Shown here: positions 61,657-64,000 of the stretch, piece by piece
How the letters are laid out: each line of letters opens with the position of its first letter
How positions within the stretch are numbered: position 1 is the first letter of the stretch
From: Ceratopteris richardii
Lineage: Eukaryota > Streptophyta > Polypodiopsida > Polypodiales > Pteridaceae
Length of the DNA stretch: 64,000 bases
Assembly (NCBI GenBank): GCA_020310875.1
Contig: CM035422.1
Location: forward strand, 53,873,394-53,937,393
Reading direction: 5' to 3'
The notes under the pieces: generated by a model
What the model was told of the DNA's origin: nothing
Seen by the model: the letters and a program-made list of their open reading frames with translations, nothing else
Databases searched by the model: none
Position numbers and translations under genes: made by a program

Positions 61657-62448
61657 TGTTGGAGAATTCCTCTCCTAATCGCAGCGGAAAGTGTAGAAGA
61701 CCTTCTCAGGATCAAGACTCTTGCCAATAGCTGAAGCTTCAAATGAAAACTGGTACCAACTGAAATATCCAATGAACTTGAAACTTTGTTCACTCAAACT
61801 AGACACCTATAGCTTTAAAATGAGCTATCAAACACTCAATTTGGAGTAGATTTGGGTTGGCAACTCCTTGATACAAAACATACTACCTGTCCACTCAGTT
61901 AGGCTGAAAACTAGACTTCACTAAAACCTGAATAACTCATAGAGCATAAAGGATTTCATAAAACTGTTTTAAATAGAGGAAGTACTTGAGATAAGCTTTC
62001 CAACGAATGTTTAAACACTAAAATTGGATACATATGTTGAGAGATATGGCTCTCACAAGTAAACTACCCAAAAATGGGTGTGCGGTTAAACATACTCTAT
62101 GAGAGTGAACTGAACGAAATGACTCAAAACAAATGAAATAGCTGCAAGGGGACTTCCACGCCTTCTTCCTCAATACTTGAGTGTCCTCCCTTGCTTCTTT
62201 TATAGCCAAGTGACCAAAAACTCTCATGATGAGTTTGAGAGCTCTTCTCCATCATTTCTCCACTACTTTGGACAGCCACTCCTCTTACAGTTCAGTTTTT
62301 GGATTTGATTCTCTTTTGAATGATTCTCTTTTGGCCTCCACTACTTGCTGAAGTAAATGCTTCTATTTTTCATTTTTGTATTTTCCTTCTACTTGAAGAA
62401 AATCCTTTTTGCAAAAGTATATACGAGCTTACTTCTTTATTTTTAACA
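61657..62448 (-). repeat. 5' LTR of Copia-3 copy H
   Basis: 792 bp; counterpart of 56496-57286. The minus-strand TATA box CTATAAAAG is near 62197-62206. Confidence 0.93.
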
Positions 62449-64000
62449 TTATGCACCTACTCCTTGGGTACTTACGACAAAGAATATGCAGACTATCAAC
62501 AATAGGATTCAATTGATTCTAACTCCTACAAGATATGGAGCATCTTCTCAGAACATGTTTACTATGGCTGATAAGAGCTTATTAGGGTTAGAGACTCATG
62601 ATTGGCATAACTTTTTGAAGCACATTTTACCTTTGGTTATCAATGGATGTACAACAAAAGGATTAGGAGATGTGATCTATCATCTTGGATCGCTTATAAG
62701 GTAATTATGATACTTTTATTTTTAATATATATGAATATTTGATATCTTTCATTTTTGAATTAATTTCTTTACAATTTTTTTTATGATGTGTATAGATGGA
62801 TTACATCAAAACAGATTAACAAAAACTCGATCCCACAAAAGAAACGTGAATGCAAGGAGCTACTATGTTTTATGGAGAAAGAGCATCCTACTGCATTTTT
62901 CTATATTCAGGTTCATTTATTAATCCATTTTGTGGATGAAATAGAGATTGCAGATGTTTTCAACACTTGATGGATTTTTTGGGTCGAGATTTATAGGAAT
63001 ATTAAAAGATTATGTGTGGCAAAGAGCGAAACCAAAAGGATCCATGACAAAGGGTTGGATGCTTGAGGAGTGCGTGTACTATGTTAGTGATTACCTTGAA
63101 AGAGTTCATGAAGAAGCTCCACGTGCATGGACCAACGAGCTTTTTTCAAAAATAATAGATGAAGTATTATCAGGTAAGGGGGTTCCATTTTTATTTAAAT
63201 TTCAAGAAAAAAATGATGTTTCTACTTTTGTAGCATATAATAGTGAATGCATGCAAGCATTCATTAGCGAGTATGAATACTTAAAAATCTCCCAAGTAAA
63301 AGATGGAGAAACAAAAGATATAGACATAATCTTGATCATAATGGGATTACAAATATATCTTCTTTCACTAATTGGTTATATACTAGTTTGCAACCAGCCA
63401 ATGCAAACAATGAAGAAATCTCAAATGAGCAGATAGAGTTAATGATAGGTTGTGAATGAAAGGTAGTTTTATTTTTATAATAATATTCTATTTTTTTACA
63501 TATATGTATATTAGTTTCTTTTTACTAATTTAATTTCTTTTGCAAGCTTGAATGTTCACTAATGTGTGGGCTTTTAGACAGCATATTAGGATCAAAGCTA
63601 TTGATTCTTTATGTAAAACAAAGGATTCTAGCATTGTTGCTTCTTTCAAGCAACTATCACGTGGTATCTCAAAATCCACGAACCTTATAGATGGTGAACT
63701 TGGTTATGTGGGAACTATTGTTGGTATCTACAAAATATCGTTTCATACATTCAAACAGGTAAAAAAACATTATAATTTTTATGATAGATTTTATTATTTT
63801 TTAAGCACCTAATAATGGTTTTTTTAATATATTTTGATAGGTCATTTTGAAGGTTGACTGTTTTTGAGCCAAGTATAAAGGTAGTAATTCCACATTGACA
63901 AAGGAATTATCTGAGTTTTGGGCGATTGATTCTTCCAAGGTAATGCGATCTACTAGAGAACCATATATTCTTCTTAGGCATATTGAACAAGCATTTTTTG
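62449..64000 (+). pseudogene. CACTA (En/Spm) TNP2-like transposase, 3' part
   Basis: Continues in the frame left at 56495: PTPWVLTTKNMQ near 62456, then THDWHNFLKHILPLVI near 62590 (the HDxHxxLxxxLP block). An intron spans 62701-62796 (GTAATT to GTGTATAG). Then KELLCFMEKEHPTAFF near 62848 and HLLIHFVDEIE near 62923. A stop and small deletion near 62970-62990 precede ILKDYVWQRAKPKGSM near 63000 and GWMLEECVYYVSDYLERV near 63055. Another frameshift lies near 63320. A further exon, about 63552-63758, has GELGYVGTIVGIYKISF, an intron 63759-63840, then VILKVDCF with a TGA where Trp/Phe-x is expected. The order fits TNP2 followed by its DUF4218/DUF4216 region. The gene runs off the window end. Confidence 0.75.
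63759..63840 (+). other. Intron in the TNP2-like gene, 3' region
   Basis: GTAAAAAAAC to TTTTGATAG, AT-rich. It joins FHTFKQ to VILKVDCF in phase 0. Confidence 0.6.

Larger units (their letters stand above)
56496..62448 (-). mobile_element. Copia-3 copy H, complete element with TTATG target duplication
   Basis: LTRs at 61657-62448 (5') and 56496-57286 (3'), read on the minus strand. TTATG flanks both sides (56491-56495 and 62449-62453). Removing the element and one TTATG restores a continuous TNP2 frame. The LTRs differ by about 3-4 percent by eye. Confidence 0.95.

Overview
This window is eukaryotic, from the repeat-rich, intergenic part of a land-plant genome. Evidence: Ty1/copia and Ty3/gypsy LTR retrotransposons primed by plant-type tRNA sites (initiator Met and Asp), a CACTA-type (TNP2-like) DNA transposase gene with GT-AG introns, plant-style TATA boxes in LTRs, and a fragment of a plant ARGONAUTE gene. 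I see no confident intact host gene. The lineage cannot be fixed by eye; a large-genome plant (gymnosperm, fern, lycophyte or bryophyte as readily as an angiosperm) would fit.

Layout. 1-5885: Copia-1 copy A (both LTRs partial). 5886-11001: 5' half of a Gypsy-alpha element on the minus strand (gag, a long leader holding a tandem hairpin array, Asp-tRNA primer site, LTR). 11002-13838: a 2.8-kb array of the hexamer TATGTG. 13848-14262: truncated Copia-2 LTR with a duplicated TATA region. 14263-19756: Gypsy-beta copy 1, whose post-pol region carries an ARGONAUTE Mid-domain fragment. 19757-20766: Copia-1 fragment C. 20767-25228: Copia-1 copy B with a long open gag-pol but a promoterless LTR. 25229-29269: 3' part of a Gypsy-alpha element (accessory ORF, polypurine tract, 3' LTR). 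29270-33762: a scrap-yard (Copia-4 gag and LTR on minus, degraded gypsy RT, Gypsy-alpha gag on minus, copia RNase H). 33763-46875: Gypsy-beta copy 2 (gag, protease, RT/RNase H, integrase, a second protease, and a 4.5-kb accessory ORF). 46876-47148 and 53644-53820: one CACATA-type microsatellite split by Copia-2 copy D (47149-53643, target duplication TACAT). 53821-64000: CACTA/TNP2-like transposon interrupted by Copia-3 copy H (56496-62448, minus strand, target duplication TTATG).

How the parts fit. Almost all coding sequence is gag-pol of LTR elements, mostly broken by frameshifts, nonsense codons or deletions. The main biological interest is in the two Gypsy families. They share atypical CX2CX3HX4C zinc knuckles and a large 3' accessory ORF with a conserved C-terminal domain. 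Gypsy-beta also has two aspartic-protease domains (one before RT, one after integrase) and two integrase-type zinc-binding modules. In one Gypsy-beta copy the accessory ORF is mostly replaced by an intron-free ARGONAUTE fragment, which suggests capture of a host silencing-gene transcript by a retrotransposon.
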